A DNA stretch of 64,000 bases, taken from contig NW_025936499.1 of NCBI RefSeq assembly GCF_000764305.2, positions 265,967-329,966 on the forward strand, given 5' to 3'. The stretch comes from Hyalella azteca (Eukaryota > Arthropoda > Malacostraca > Amphipoda > Hyalellidae). Shown here piece after piece: positions 18,295 to 35,979 of this stretch. The stretch's first letter is position 1; every line of letters begins with the position of its first letter. The notes below the pieces were generated by a model. The model saw only the letters and a program-made list of their open reading frames with translations, had not been told where the DNA came from and ran no database searches. Position numbers and translations under genes: made by a program.

Positions 18295-18397
18295 GACACC
18301 TAAGGGGTTATTAATTGGTCCCGTTCAGTGCAGTAAAGGGAGCGAAGTACGTGTACAGCGCGCGCATTGCTGGCCCAACGCTGGCTCCCAGTACATG

Positions 18398-18661
18398 ATA
18401 GAATAGAATAGAAGTGTCGGCACTGAAGAAATAGGCCCATGGCCTGTTGCCGATTCTTGAACTTTTCGTGACTTGATTCACAAGGGATCCGGCCTTTGGA
18501 TTCCGTAATTTGCTAGGCATTTTAAGACTGAACATATGCTCCTGCATAGCTTCGTCTAGTCTGTTTTTGAAGATGTTCATACTCGGGGTTTCAACGATGC
18601 TATCAGGGAGGCTGTTCCACATGTCGGTGACTCGAAGCGAGAAGAAATGTTGTCGCATGGA
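18398..18661 (-). mobile_element. LINE fragment inserted in duplicated flank
   Basis: The minus-strand frame encodes a C-terminal reverse-transcriptase-type tail with RVTDMWNSLPDSIV and NIFKNRLDEAM motifs, as in CR1/L2-like LINEs. It ends in a (GAATA)n-type tail on the plus strand. The duplicated sequence near 28.12 kb reads straight through and is the empty site. Here the insertion sits between ACATGATA and GTGATAACATG, suggesting a short imperfect target duplication. Confidence 0.75.
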
Positions 18662-19548
18662 TGTGTGATAACATGTTCACCTCAAACTAAATCAGATTAG
18701 ATCAGTTTCCTCCATTATTTTTATTCAGATCAGTTTCATTTTGAAATATACACCGCAGATGCGACGACATCCTTCTTGTTTACAGGACGCAAACATATAC
18801 GAGCTATACTGACTACAGATATACGACTGAAGTATACCTATTGTTGTCTGGAAGGATAACATAATATCCACAGTTTTATGTCAATTAAGCACAAAAACTT
18901 ATTGATGTAATTATTCAATGTCCTGAAACCTGTCAATCGATTTAGTTTAATTTCATTTTTTCTGGCTATGAAACTGAGTGAAATATCAATGTACTCTGTG
19001 GTAAAAATTCACGAAACTCGCTAACATAAAATTTGCAAATCATCGTCATATGGTCTAGAATATAACAAACCTTTTTTCACAATAAAATGAGTAGCCGTTA
19101 ATTTTCTTTCAATCAATTTGCGGTTGAAAAACGTAAGTAACTTCTCTTGTTGTTTGCTTGCCTCCCGAAGAGCGTGCTCACGTAGAGCAATGCAGAAAAC
19201 TCGCTTTACTCACCAAGCCCAACTATTGATAAACACGTGCAACTGCGATGAAAGTTGTTTGTTCCCGTGGAAAATGAAAGCCCTTCAAGTATTTTGTATA
19301 CCCACTTCTGCTGATAATTTGTACAACAACAACAAACTAGAGTGCGATGATCCTGCAGCATTTTGATCACTCATTTCAGCCAGTCCCTTTTTGCTGCGTC
19401 GACATACTCGTATAGTGGAGAAATTGCAAGTAATGACGCTTCTCTGGCATTACTTGGTTGATTTTCGACGTCAGCTCTAAAGATTATGTGATTTTATTCA
19501 TTGATGAAAGCATCCTATCCTCTCATGTCCGAAGATTGTTGTTCTCAT

Positions 19549-19795
19549 ATTGTTGACGCTCCGAGTATGAACGCGTTCAAGAACAGACTAGACAAGGCAA
19601 TGCAGGAGCATATGTTCAGTCTTGAAATGCCTATGTACCCTACGAAACAACTAAAAGTCTAGGAACGATTTTAAACCTACCGTCCGTTGAAAAGATTTGA
19701 TCAAAAGGCCAGTCCTTTAGACCTGTGAACTAGTCAAGAAAAGCACAAGAATCGGCGACAGGCCTATTCTTCAACGCCAAAGATACTATACTATA
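19549..19795 (+). mobile_element. LINE 3' fragment
   Basis: Plus-strand copy of the same LINE family: the frame includes AFKNRLDKAMQEHMFSLEM, then AAGAATCGGCGACAGGCC and a tail of short TACTA-type repeats. The matching flank near 29 kb lacks it. Confidence 0.7.
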
Positions 19796-20189
19796 CTACT
19801 AAAAGATTTTGACCAGTCCGTTCTTCTAACATTCATTTCGATTTCACATAGTAGCAGGTTTTGTGGTTATCGAGAAAAAAAATTGTATTCAACCAAGCAA
19901 GTTATGCGATATAATGACTGATACTATGGCGGCTAATGCACCGTTGTATAATGCAAAATATAAAGTCTTTTTGTATTTCAATATTTGTAAGCTTTCAAAC
20001 TTTATTTAAAAAATGCACTGCCTGTGTGGTGAATGAACTTTTAGTAGTACTGCATTAGTAGTGCTGCAAGTATGTATATGCTACTGATATTCATCAGTTA
20101 GTGTGCCAAGAATCAGTACTCTATAAGGCCGTCTTCAATTATGGAAAAAAAAATTGTGACACTTGTTTTGCGCGCTCATCTTTTTTTAT

Positions 20190-20460
20190 CTTCGAGGAGG
20201 GCTGATTTACGTGAGCAACGTGCTACCATCAAATTTTGCTTTCTTCTTTGAAAAACTGAAAAGAGAATGTTACAGACAGCCAACAAGGATGATGCTATGG
20301 GGAGAACGCAAGTTTTTGAGAGGTTTTCCCATGATGACCAACCTCGCTGAGGTCGTCCTTCCACTAAGCGCATTGAAGGACGTTGAGAAAATTAGGGACC
20401 TAATCCCTTAGGGACGACGTAGACGCATTGATAAACTTTGTGGAACTGTCCCAAATTAAA
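20190..20460 (+). pseudogene. decayed mariner-type transposase N-terminus, copy 1
   Basis: Conceptual plus-strand reading across frameshifts resembles the first helix-turn-helix of mariner/SETMAR-like transposases (REQRAT/S, IKF/AFFFxKL, then DDQPR and DVEKIRDLIP). Stops and frame changes show it is dead. It is the duplicated counterpart of 29430-29720. Confidence 0.5.
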
Positions 20461-21507
20461 TGAGCTCATTGCAGTTAATTTTAAAGCAGGATTTTGGATA
20501 ACTGATTTATTTTTTCAAATCTGATCAATTTTTTTGTATAGTTACTGGCTTGCATTGTAATGTTATCATCCCTGCGCCAATTAAATGAAAAATGTTCTTG
20601 TGATTGATCTTGCGATCACGTGATTCGCAAAGCATGATAATTGTAGTCTTCTTTCTCAACTCAAGACTTAAGTTTCCTGCTAATTTATAGTTTTACCAAA
20701 AATTGCATACTGTTGTTTTAGCTGGGTTTCGTAACTAGTTTGCTGAAAAATAAATCGTATTATTAGCACCTTCCAGGAGGAAGAAATTTTCATTTTATTG
20801 ATTTACATTTGAAATGATATGTTCACTTGGATTACTCGTCGAAAGTTTTGTTCTCGATAAGAGTTCAGCTGTTTCATAAAAAAACACAAAATGAGTGCCA
20901 GACACATTTTTTAATGGATATTTTTTCATTACACAATTCCGAACAAATTAATAAATGATCATTTTAACTTTTCAGTAGTATTTTCAAGAGAAATCGTCCA
21001 TAAGAGAAAAGATCCAGGAGTTATCGGTCAGGTTCCCCGAGAGCCTCTCACTCCTGCTCGGTGAAGCAGGAAGACGTTACAGCGGCTGGTGGGTGATCAT
21101 GCGGGCGAGGTTGGCGGCGAGCGCAGCGTTGTAGTCGCAACCAACTTCGTTCTGCTCCCAGTTCTGGCGCTCGTCGGTGTAGCCGTCATTCTGATTCAGC
21201 GATAGCACCGTAGAGGATGTGGGGGTTAGGGTTGGCTGAATTGCCGTAGTCCCAACCGCATGGGATACCTGGGCCTGGGCACGAGCTGGAGGCAGCAAAC
21301 ATTGTCAACGGTATTATTGGCATTGACATAATTTAAAGCTAATGTTGGAAATTAATAGGCATGCAAAATGAAAATACTTAAAACTTATTTGAACAGTAAA
21401 TTATAGACTATCAGTTTTGCGCCGTTCTAGTAATAAGTTTTATGCAGTTACAGTAATATTGTAGAATCATGTGTCAAACGTCATCAGTGTTCCAAGACAA
21501 TCACTCA

Positions 21508-21696
<189 letters not shown>

Positions 21697-22074
21697 TCAT
21701 GTATTCTGATTGCAAATATGAATAAGATGAACATCAGAGAGATAGAATTACAAATACTTGCTACTGACTGAATAATTCCGGGAAAAGAACAAACCCATTT
21801 CCAGATCATTTCGACCTGGACGTGTAATAAAATGTGCCTAGTATTAGCAAACGCAACGAACATGGCAGACTTCCTCATCCTTTTTCGGCAAAGTTTCACT
21901 CACCCTGAATGCGATAAAGCCGTGGTTGAGCGCGTATCTGAGCGACCCCCAGTGCTGGAAGTAGTGCATACCGCCCGGAGTGGTCTGTAAATTCCGCAGT
22001 TCAGCAATATTCGACTGAAGGATGTTGAGGTAATTGCCACCCAGCAGCTCAGCGAGCAAAGCCTGCGGTAGAAA

Positions 22075-22530
22075 AATTTTCGAAAGTAGTATGTGGATAC
22101 AAATTCTCGTGTGTTTACCAGCAGACCTAGTTAGCTTCGAGTCCACTGTGTCACCGCTGGGAGCTTGCCTCAGAAGCTGAGTCGACAGCTTATACAGCAT
22201 ATGTGTCACGAGGACAAAAACCCGGTGAACGGAGGCACGAAGTCTATAAATGGGCTGGGAACCTTTGTAGTTAGTAAGGCCCCAAAAGTTGACAAATACG
22301 CACGTCGCGATGTAACTACCGTTAGAGGAGCTACTCCGGCCTAACGGTCGACGTCTTAGCTTTACCTATATCGTATCCCTTACATATTATCACCCCGTCT
22401 AAAGTTCTTTAGACAGATAGTGTCTTACATATCCCTCACGCACTTAGTCAACGAATCGCTGTCCTCAGGTTCAGGTACCAGATATATAATTAGTAAGATG
22501 TCGCATAATATAGCGCCTGACAAAAACATG
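22075..22530. mobile_element. insertion in pseudogene B, unclassified
   Basis: About 455 bp absent from the equivalent intron of gene C (31644-31920). It is more GC-rich than its surroundings and has no recognisable terminal repeats or coding. Confidence 0.5.
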
Positions 22531-22641
22531 ATGCTCTAAATTTATTCATAGACCCTACATACTATAGATACTAGCGTCATAGAACAAAAATGTTATAATT
22601 TACAGTACTATTATTCAAAAACATTAGGTTAATATCAATAT

Positions 22642-23085
22642 ACAGGGTGCGCCACAGAAACTTACTTATTTGAAAAAATTCCTGTGCGGTTAGTTGGTCG
22701 GGTAGAGGGGCGAGAGGGGGTGCATCTGAAGGTAAACAGCCTAAAACGGAGTTTGCTCTAATTATTTTCGTTTGAGGAACGAAAACAATCTAATTAGAGC
22801 TCGGAGTTTTAGGCTGTGCTGAGACCACCTCCTCCCCAAACTTCTTTACACGGACAGTGCTACGATTGAAGGCATGCAGACTGCGCATGCTGGCTGTCGC
22901 ACCACTCAAGGTCAACGGTAGAAAAGCTGCCAAAGGCCGCTTTCTTCCTTTTTCTTTATCGCTACGATTAAATTCGAGGAAGAAACAATCCAAAGATCAA
23001 ATAGAGCTTTTGAAATGTTAAAAGCAAACAGCCTAAAACTCCGAGCTCTAATTAGATTGTTTTCGTTCCTCAAACGAAAATTTTT
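22642..23085. mobile_element. foldback DNA element replacing GH9 exons 7-9
   Basis: Starts with TACAGGGTGCGCCACAGAAA, a terminus like those of IS630/mariner-type insect elements. Inside, CAGCCTAAAAC with GCTCTAATT recurs in direct and inverted orientation (22738-22765, 22780-22818 and 23026-23080), forming nested hairpins. This block takes the place of exons 7-9 present in gene C. Confidence 0.6.
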
Positions 23086-24766
23086 GTTTATCTAGGACTT
23101 CTATTCGGTAAACTGTTTTATGCAACTTTTTTAGTTTTAGCCTTTATTCTTAAACTTAGAAGAACTCCTCGAGATATTGTGAAAGTTTTGAACTCTATAT
23201 TTCGTTTCCACGAACTATACAGTGATTCAGAAACCACCAGTAGAATCATTTATAGCTAACCAGTTGAAAGATTCATGGCTCCCCATTAAAATTATTTATA
23301 AATCGTTATAGCAATGATCTATAGCGTGCCATTATGAATATTAATATCTCACCAGTATAAAAATTTCTAGCTTACCTGGAGCATCCTGGTCGAGCTTATA
23401 CGAAGGCCTCGCCATGGTCATATCTTCCGGAGGACCCCACAATGAGTGGTCCAGAAGAGCGTCTCCAACCTGTAAAAAATTTTAACTTCAGCTCGCATTA
23501 ACATACCACAAATTGGCGAGGCTATCTCCTCTAATCTCTAGAGGACATCAATTACTAGTTCATAAATAAAAAATATGTTATTCCAGAAAGCGGTGACCGA
23601 CTTAAACACCAATAATATTGTCCAACATAATAACACTTGACTGCAAAATTCGTTATAAGCCGTTCAGTAATGTGTAACAGTATCAAAGATACTATTCAAT
23701 TTGTTAATAATTTAAATGTTATTTTGACTTCATTACACAAAAGTTGAGAGATTATTTGTTCAAATAGAAAAGACTACTTCAATTTTATTTCTTGTGAGAT
23801 AATTCTCGAAATTGCGTAAACTTGAGAGCACTCGCAAGATTTTGTTAGCTGACCTGCGCCCAGATGGTGGTCGGGGTCGTATGAGCCTTCAAGATGAAGT
23901 CGGTAGCCCACTTGATGGTCTTCTCGAGGTACTGAGTTTGACCTGAGCAAATTCATATCGTATGACATGTCTCTCTGTTATTTTTTTTCCTGAAGACCCA
24001 AATTGACTCATGCTATTCTAATCAAGCGTAGCACATTGAGAGAATTTTTCGGGTTTTGCGTTGTGAAAATTTAAATCATCATTTCTTCTCGTCGTCATTG
24101 TTTTTACGAGAATCAGACCGATAAACCTTGGCTTCATTGCTACTCACCGGCCTGGACGTATGCCTCTCCGTAGGCGATGTAGCCCCAGGACAAGAAGGTG
24201 ACCGAAAATGCCAGCGGGAACCCGAACTTCACCAAATCGCCCGCTTTAAGGGATAACTATAATAAGTGAGTCTGTATGTTATATGAGCGAAAAGAGAAAT
24301 TAAAATACAAGAACAAAATTTTTGGCTTCGTTATATCGTTGAGTATTTGTACATGAATTTCGTAGTTAAAGTCAAACGAGAAGTTATAAGAGTTTTATCG
24401 AAGAAGCTTGTCGTGGCGCTTATTAGAGGCTTGTCGTGGCGCAATTCACGTGAGCATTCGTGTTAACGCGAAGGAGTTTTTCACGATGAAGTGCACACGC
24501 CGTAAATGGCTGTGCAGACTGCACAAGTGAGCGATATTTTCGGGTATACATAAAGTTTTCCAAGAAATAGAGGCATTCTTTTTTCATCAGCTGTCTGTGA
24601 AATTAAACAACTCATTGTTTTCTTCTTAAGATGCGGGCGGACAGTGACTTGCTGAAAAAAATGTACGGAATACATTTTTCGCTCTTTATCTATCTCTAAC
24701 GTCACTTTGTGAGCGGAAAAGCTTGGGTCGAAACATTTTTAAAATTAACGACAGAGATTATCCTAC

Positions 24767-25173
24767 ATGAGTGCACTATCCGACAGAGATTATCCGACAG
24801 AGTGCACTATCCGACAGAGATTATCCGACAGAGTGCACTATCCGACAGAGATTATCCGACAGAGTGCACTATTATTGCGTGCACTATTATTACAGAGTGC
24901 ACTATTATTACAGAGTGCACGACTCAAAATTATTGCGTATTGGTTAACATTATTGCGAATTAGACAACATTATTGTGTATTGATCAACATTACTGCGAAT
25001 TAGTCAACATTATTGTGTATTGGTCAACATTATTGCGAATTAGTCAACATTATTGTGTATTGGTCAACATTACTGCGAATTAGTCAACATTATTGTGTAT
25101 TGGTCAACATTATTGCGAATTAGTCAACATTATTGCGTATTGGTCAACATTATTGCGAATTAGTCAACATATT
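24767..25173. repeat. compound minisatellite in intron 3 of pseudogene B
   Basis: Three arrays in series: a 31-bp unit (GTGCACTATCCGACAGAGAT and 11 more bp, about three copies), an 18-bp unit (GTGCACTATTATTACAGA), then about twelve 20-bp half-units alternating ATTATTGCGAATTAGTCAAC with ATTATTGTGTATTGGTCAAC. Gene C has none of this in the matching intron. Two 78-84-codon frames across it are artefacts. Confidence 0.9.
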
Positions 25174-25869
25174 GCCTCAAGCAAACTCCTAGCGTTACTA
25201 GCGATAAAATATTTTTATATTTTCGCCTAAAACATGGTACATGCACATTAAAATAAATTTATGATAAATGTATCAGTACAAATTATTCAATATTTTGATA
25301 ATTTCCTATTCTATACTCTCACGTTTACCGCCCGAGGCTGAGATTCTCACCATCGTAGTAGCCGCCCTCAAGGTTGACGCCGTTGTCAGCGCCATCGTTG
25401 AGCGCAGAGTCGCCGCGCCACTCGACGCGCTGGTCCGAGGGCAGGTAGCCCGAGCGGTTCGCTTCGTAGAAGACCAGCGCGTGACACAATAGCTGGAGTG
25501 AAAAATAAATTGACATTCATTTATTGAAACGTTCCAGACCAACGAATGGCAAGTATATTTCTAATATTAGAAAATAACGGTCATTACTATTCGTTGGCAT
25601 TGTTTTTACCGGCCCTAAATCATTATGCAGGGAAGAAAAACGTTTTGTTGTTGTCAGTTGAACTTAACACTTAAAACATTTTATGTTCGAGAGCTTAAGA
25701 ATAAATAAAACGCCTTGAATTGAAAAAAATATGTTGCCAGCATTTATTTTGATATTTTTTGTCAAAAAATCATTGTCGAATGTTTTTTGTCGAAAGTTTT
25801 TTATTTTGTTGATGTTCAAGTCCCAAGAAGGGATTCATTACAACACTTCTCTTTAACTTCACTTCTTGT

Positions 25870-26215
25870 TTCTTTGTTTGTTTGTTTGTTTGTTTGTCTG
25901 TCTGTCTGTCTGTCTGCTACAAATCTTGTAATCGAAATTTAACACACTTCTACTTATCCTATCGATCTGAAATTTGGCACACTTGTGTAAAGTTGGAGAC
26001 AATGCATGAATCAAATGTCAAAATAAATGATTTTGAAAATTAAAAAAAAAATTTTTCAATATTAAAAAAATTGAAAAAATAATTTTGTCAGCTACAAATC
26101 TTATAACTGATATTTGACACACTTTTACCTGTCTTAATTGATCAGAAATTTTGCACACTTGTGCAAAGTCAGAAGCAATGCATGAATCAATTAATAGAAT
26201 AAATAATTTTGAAAC
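25870..26215. repeat. (TTTG)n(TCTG)n microsatellite plus tandem dimer
   Basis: TTTG and TCTG tetranucleotide runs (about 25871-25916) lead into two diverged copies of a 175-180-bp unit starting GCTACAAATCTT (25914 and about 26091), each containing GAAATTTGGCACACTTGTG or a variant. It lies in an intron of pseudogene B and is absent from gene C. Confidence 0.75.
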
Positions 26216-27656
26216 AAATTTATCTATTAAAAAATTATATATTAAAAAGTTGAAAAATTAATTTTTTTAATATATGAAAATTAAATGAGAAATTCATTGT
26301 ACATCTGTAAGATTGGAGACACTGGATTCTTTTGAAGTGTTGTCTTTAAAAAGTAATTTTTAAACGTATATTATTTTATACTATTAAATCACTCAAAATT
26401 ACTACGAAGGATAAATTTTGATTCATTATATCAGAGCTAAATCATTCCTGCACAATGCACATTCTACGGTGCCTTCCATCAACTAATAGGCCTTAATATG
26501 CCTTCCACGTCATTTTATAACGCTAATAATTTAGTGCTGGGCCCACCTCCCTGTAGTCGTAGGGGGAGCCGCCATGAGACCCGCAGTAACCTACGGCCTC
26601 CGATCGGCTGCTCCCTGCAACAATAAAAATTTTTTAATCGTAGCTTCGATGCATCACAGATTTTAGCATATTATCGATCTCTTCACTTACGTGCTTATTG
26701 TTTTGCGGCAAATCCTCAACATCGATGAAAAATAATTTAGAATCCACATACCTCTTGTTTCTAAATAAAGTGTTCATATTTGCCTTATTTGTCATTATTC
26801 GGCTCTCTATACCTAACGGAATAATATAAACAAGAATCAAATAATTGCCTCGAAGCAACTCTGAGGACGAATAGTGCTCTGTACTTCATCTCAACAGACC
26901 TGATGCTGCACCCGTCCAAACTCCTTATTAAATGTTGTGGCAATCCAGCAGCTGCGCTAGCTCCCATACCGTCTCCAATATCGCTGCTCATACCTCAAGA
27001 AAAACAGACATGAATTTACTTCATCGGGACCTTTTACTTAAGAGAAGGACACCATAAATGTTTTGTTTAAACATCACGACAAAATATTGTTATCAACTAT
27101 TGAATCCAGTTTAATTGCACGTGTAACATCGTTACAAGGTTCTGTTCCCTTCCATCATGCAGAAGATTGCTTACACCCATCAAACTGTCTAACAGCATTT
27201 GAACCTGCTCCATCCGCTCGCTGTGCATAAGAGATGCCATGACGCTGTCGACTATGTCAACGTGGATGGAGATAAATGGGGCAACTTACGAATATCAAAT
27301 ATATTATGAACCAAACTTAATCGATCCATACACTTTCTGCCTACTGATACAATAAATTAGCCTCAATTGATCGCAATATTTCAAATACAAGTTGGTGCGT
27401 ACGCGAAATTAGTAATAAATTTAAGTAATATATCAGGCGAACTTGAAAAATTTGATTCGCCATCTTTTGGAAACCTTTATTTATTGCAACAAAATAGTCC
27501 ACTGTTCCTCAGACAATTTATATCAAGAGCAGTCTGATACATGCCCCATGGCTTGACTTTGACTTGAAAAATTTGTATACAACTTGCTTCTGTTTGTCAG
27601 TTTTACTCACACCTACCGATTTCACGCAAAATTTTCGCTAAATTTACTTAAACCAA

Positions 27657-28025
27657 AATCTTACACACCGAGCACACAGAACGAAGTCACGGTTTCGTCT
27701 TGATCCCGTATGACCCGCAACCCATGCAATTACTACTCTCTACGTTGGATATAAATACATTGGCAAATTCCTTCGCGCAGTGCGCAGTTTGGGCAAACGG
27801 TTATCGGCGGCTGACGCATTATTTGCCTACAATGCGCCATTGATGACTCAGACCCTATAAATCATCGATGGCTCATCGATGACAGGCACCTGTACTCGCC
27901 ATCCTCTCGATTAATTGGTGTTTTATAGTCGATTTTTGGCAGATATGGCCGCAAACCGTTACGCCACCTATAATCTACCATCGCCCCTAGTTATCATCGA
28001 TACACCACCCTTAATTTTTCTTTAG
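27657..28025 (+). repeat. dispersed repeat, copy 2 of 2
   Basis: Second copy of the repeat at 14-375, same orientation. It lies upstream of pseudogene B, between that gene and the duplicated 3' flank of gene C. Confidence 0.65.
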
Positions 28026-29429
28026 GCGACGCCTAACGAGTTAGTGGTCCCGCTCAAAGCACGCTGGGCTATCGAAATATGAAGCGCGCGCATTGCTGGC
28101 CCAACGCTGGCCCCCATTACATGATAACATATTCACCTTAAACTAAATCAGGTGATATCAGTTTCCTCCATTTTCTTTATTCAGATCAGTTTCATTTTGA
28201 GATATATACCACCGACGCGACGACATCCTTCTTGAAGGACGCAAACATCATAAGAGTATACAAGCGATACTGATTACAGATATTCAACTGAAGTCTATGG
28301 TTGTCATAAAGGATAAAATAATTTATACAATTTTATTTCAATCGATCAGGAAAACTTATTGTTATAATCACTCTTCAAAGACTCGAAGCCTATCAATCGA
28401 TTCATTTTCATTTTATTTTCCTGAAATTGAAACTTTGAGAACTACCAAAGCACTCTGAGGTAAAAATTCATGAAACATGCTATCATAAAATTTTTCAATC
28501 ATCATCATGGTCTAAAATATAATAAAAATGTTTTTTCACAATAAAGAGGGTAGCCGTTAATTTTCTTTCAATCAGTTTGCCATTAAAGGTTGAAAAACGT
28601 AAGTAAGTTCTCTTGTTGTTTGCTTGCTTGCCGAAGAGCGTATTCACGTATAGAGCAATGCAGATAATTCGCTTTACTCACCAAGCCCAACTATTGATAA
28701 ACACATGTGCAAGTGAGAAGAAAGTTGTTGGTTCCCGTGGAAAATAAAAGTCTGTCAAGTATCTTGTATGCTTCTGCTGATAATATGTACAACAACAAAC
28801 TTGAGTGCGATGATCCTGCAGCATTTTGATCACTCATATCAGGCAGTCTCTTTTTGCAGCGTCGACACACTCTTAGGCGAAAAATTAAAAATTGCAAGCA
28901 ATAAGCCAATAACGCTTCTCTGCCATTACTTGAATGATTTTCGACGTCAGCTCTAAAGGTTATTTGATTTTATTCATTATTGAAATCATTCTATCCTCTA
29001 ATGTCCAAAGATTTTTACCAGTCTGTTCATCTAACGTTCATTTCGAACCCATATAGAAGCAGATTTTCTGCGGTGGAGAAAAATTCTTTATTCAACCAAG
29101 CTAGTTATGCAATGCTGACTGATAATATGGTGGCTAATGCATCGTTATAGTATGAAACAGCTAGAGGAAGTCTTTATGTATTTAAATATTTAAGAAACTT
29201 TCAAACTTTATTGAAACACTTGCTTATCCACGACATACGAGGGGCGACCCCGAGAAAAAACCGAACTGCCTGTGTGGTGACGAAGTTTTAGTAGTACTAC
29301 ATTCTCCAAATATGTGCATATGCTACTGACATTCATCAGTTTGTGTGCCAAGCATCGGTGCCCTAGAACGCCGTCTTCAATTATCGGAAAAAAATGTTGA
29401 GGCTTGTTTTGTGCGCTCGTCGTTTTTTG

Positions 29430-29720
29430 ATGATGGCTGATCTTCGTGAGCAACGTGCTACCATAAAATTTTGCTTTCTTCTGCGAAAAACTGAGAAGAG
29501 AATGTAACAGACAGCCAACAAGGATGATGCTACGGGGAGAGCGCAAGTTTTTGAGAGGTTTTCCCGCTTCAAAAAAAGAGAAATGTCAAATGATGACCAA
29601 CCTCGCTGAGGTCTTCCTTCCACTACGCGCACTGAAGGACGTTGAGAAAATTAGAGACCTAATCCCTGATGAACGACGTAGACGCGTTGATAAACTTGTG
29701 GAACTGTCCCAAATGAAATG
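29430..29720 (+). pseudogene. decayed mariner-type transposase N-terminus, copy 2
   Basis: The frame MADLREQRATIKFCFLLRKT is followed by a stop, then NDDQPR and, in another frame, DVEKIRDLIPDERRRRVDKL. The order matches the paired helix-turn-helix of mariner/SETMAR-like transposases. The minus-strand 83- and 112-aa frames here are shadows. Confidence 0.55.
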
Positions 29721-29970
29721 AGCTCATTGCAGTTAATTTTAAAACAGGATTTTGGATAAACGATTCTTTTTTCAAATCAGTATAAATTTTTTGTATAGTT
29801 AATGGCTTGCATTGCAATGCATTGTAATCCCTGTGACAATAAAATGATAAATATTCTTTTGATTGATCTTGCGATCACGTGATTCGCAAAGTAAATAATT
29901 GTAGTCTTCTTTCTCAACTCAAGACTTGAGTTTGTTGCTAATTTATAGTTATACCAAAAATTGCATAACG

Positions 29971-30007
29971 TTGTTTTAGCTGGGAGGAATTTTCCCAGCT
30001 AAAACAA
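29971..30007. repeat. perfect 15-bp hairpin, copy-specific
   Basis: TTGTTTTAGCTGGGA (29971-29985) and its exact reverse complement (29993-30007) are separated by 7 bp. The duplicated sequence near 20.72 kb has only the left arm. Confidence 0.85.
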
Positions 30008-30351
30008 CTAGTTTCTTGCGAAATAAATCGTATTATTAGCACCTTCCTGGAGAAAAAATTTTCATCTTATTGATTTACATTGGAAATGAAATGTTTACTT
30101 AGATTGCTCGTCGAAAGTTCTGTTCTCGATAAGAGTTCAGCTGTTTCATAAAAAAAAAACACAAAATGAGTGCCATATACATTTTTTAATGGACATTTTT
30201 TCATTACACAATTCCTTACAAATTGAAGAATGCTCCTTTTAACTTTTCGGTAGTATTTTCAAGAGAAATCATCCATAAGAGAAAAGATCCAGGAGTTCTC
30301 GGCCAGGTTCCCCGAGAGCCTCTACCTCCTGCTCGGTGAAGCAGGAAGACG

Positions 30352-35535
<5,184 letters not shown>

Positions 35536-35545
35536 CTCAACAGAC

Positions 35546-35578
35546 CTGATGCTGCACCCGTCCAAACTCCTTATTAAA
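35546..35578 (-). promoter_or_regulatory. core promoter of GH9 gene C
   Basis: Minus-strand TTTAATAA (35571-35578) is about 30 nt upstream of ATCAGG (TCAG at 35546-35549), an initiator-like site 11 nt before the ATG at 35535. The same sequence is preserved upstream of pseudogene B near 26.90-26.93 kb. Confidence 0.45.
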
Positions 35579-35979
35579 TGTTGTGGCAATCCAGCAGCTG
35601 CGCTAGCTCCCATACCTTTATCGATATCGCTGCTCATACCTCAAGAAAGACAAACATGAATTTACTTCATCGGGACCTTTGTCTAAAGAAAAATATACTA
35701 GATGTTTTCTTCCTACACCACGACAAAATATTGTTATTAACTATTGAATACGCGCAAGTACGTATATAAACACGTTAAACATCGCTACCAGGTTCTTTTT
35801 GCATTCCATTAAAAGATTGCTTACGCACCATTAAACTGTCTAGCAGCATTTGAAAATTCAAAATGAAATCATACCAGCTGATGGGGTTTATACAAATTAT
35901 ACTTTGTAATAAATAAATAATATATAAATGAGTTCCGCTGTCGGAACTTTCAGGTATATAGCTACATTTGAATCGAAAC

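Larger units (their letters stand above)
18662..21060. repeat. 3' flank duplication, copy 1
   Basis: Aligns over most of its length with 28120-30340 and lies downstream of the GH9 pseudogene as its partner lies downstream of gene C. This is the non-coding part of the tandem duplication. It contains a second LINE fragment and a mariner-type transposase remnant, annotated separately. Confidence 0.8.
28060..30345. repeat. 3' flank duplication, copy 2
   Basis: Non-coding sequence downstream of GH9 gene C, matching 18340-21070 downstream of pseudogene B apart from insertions in each copy. It carries the empty site for the LINE at 18398-18661. Confidence 0.8.

Noticed and set aside
20163..20411. 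82-aa plus-strand frame as a gene
   Set aside because: Its duplicate at 29.4-29.7 kb shows frameshifts and stops, and both read as fragments of a mariner-type transposase.
24763..25173. CRISPR-like regular repeats
   Set aside because: The units are tandem minisatellites without unique spacers, and the DNA is plainly eukaryotic.
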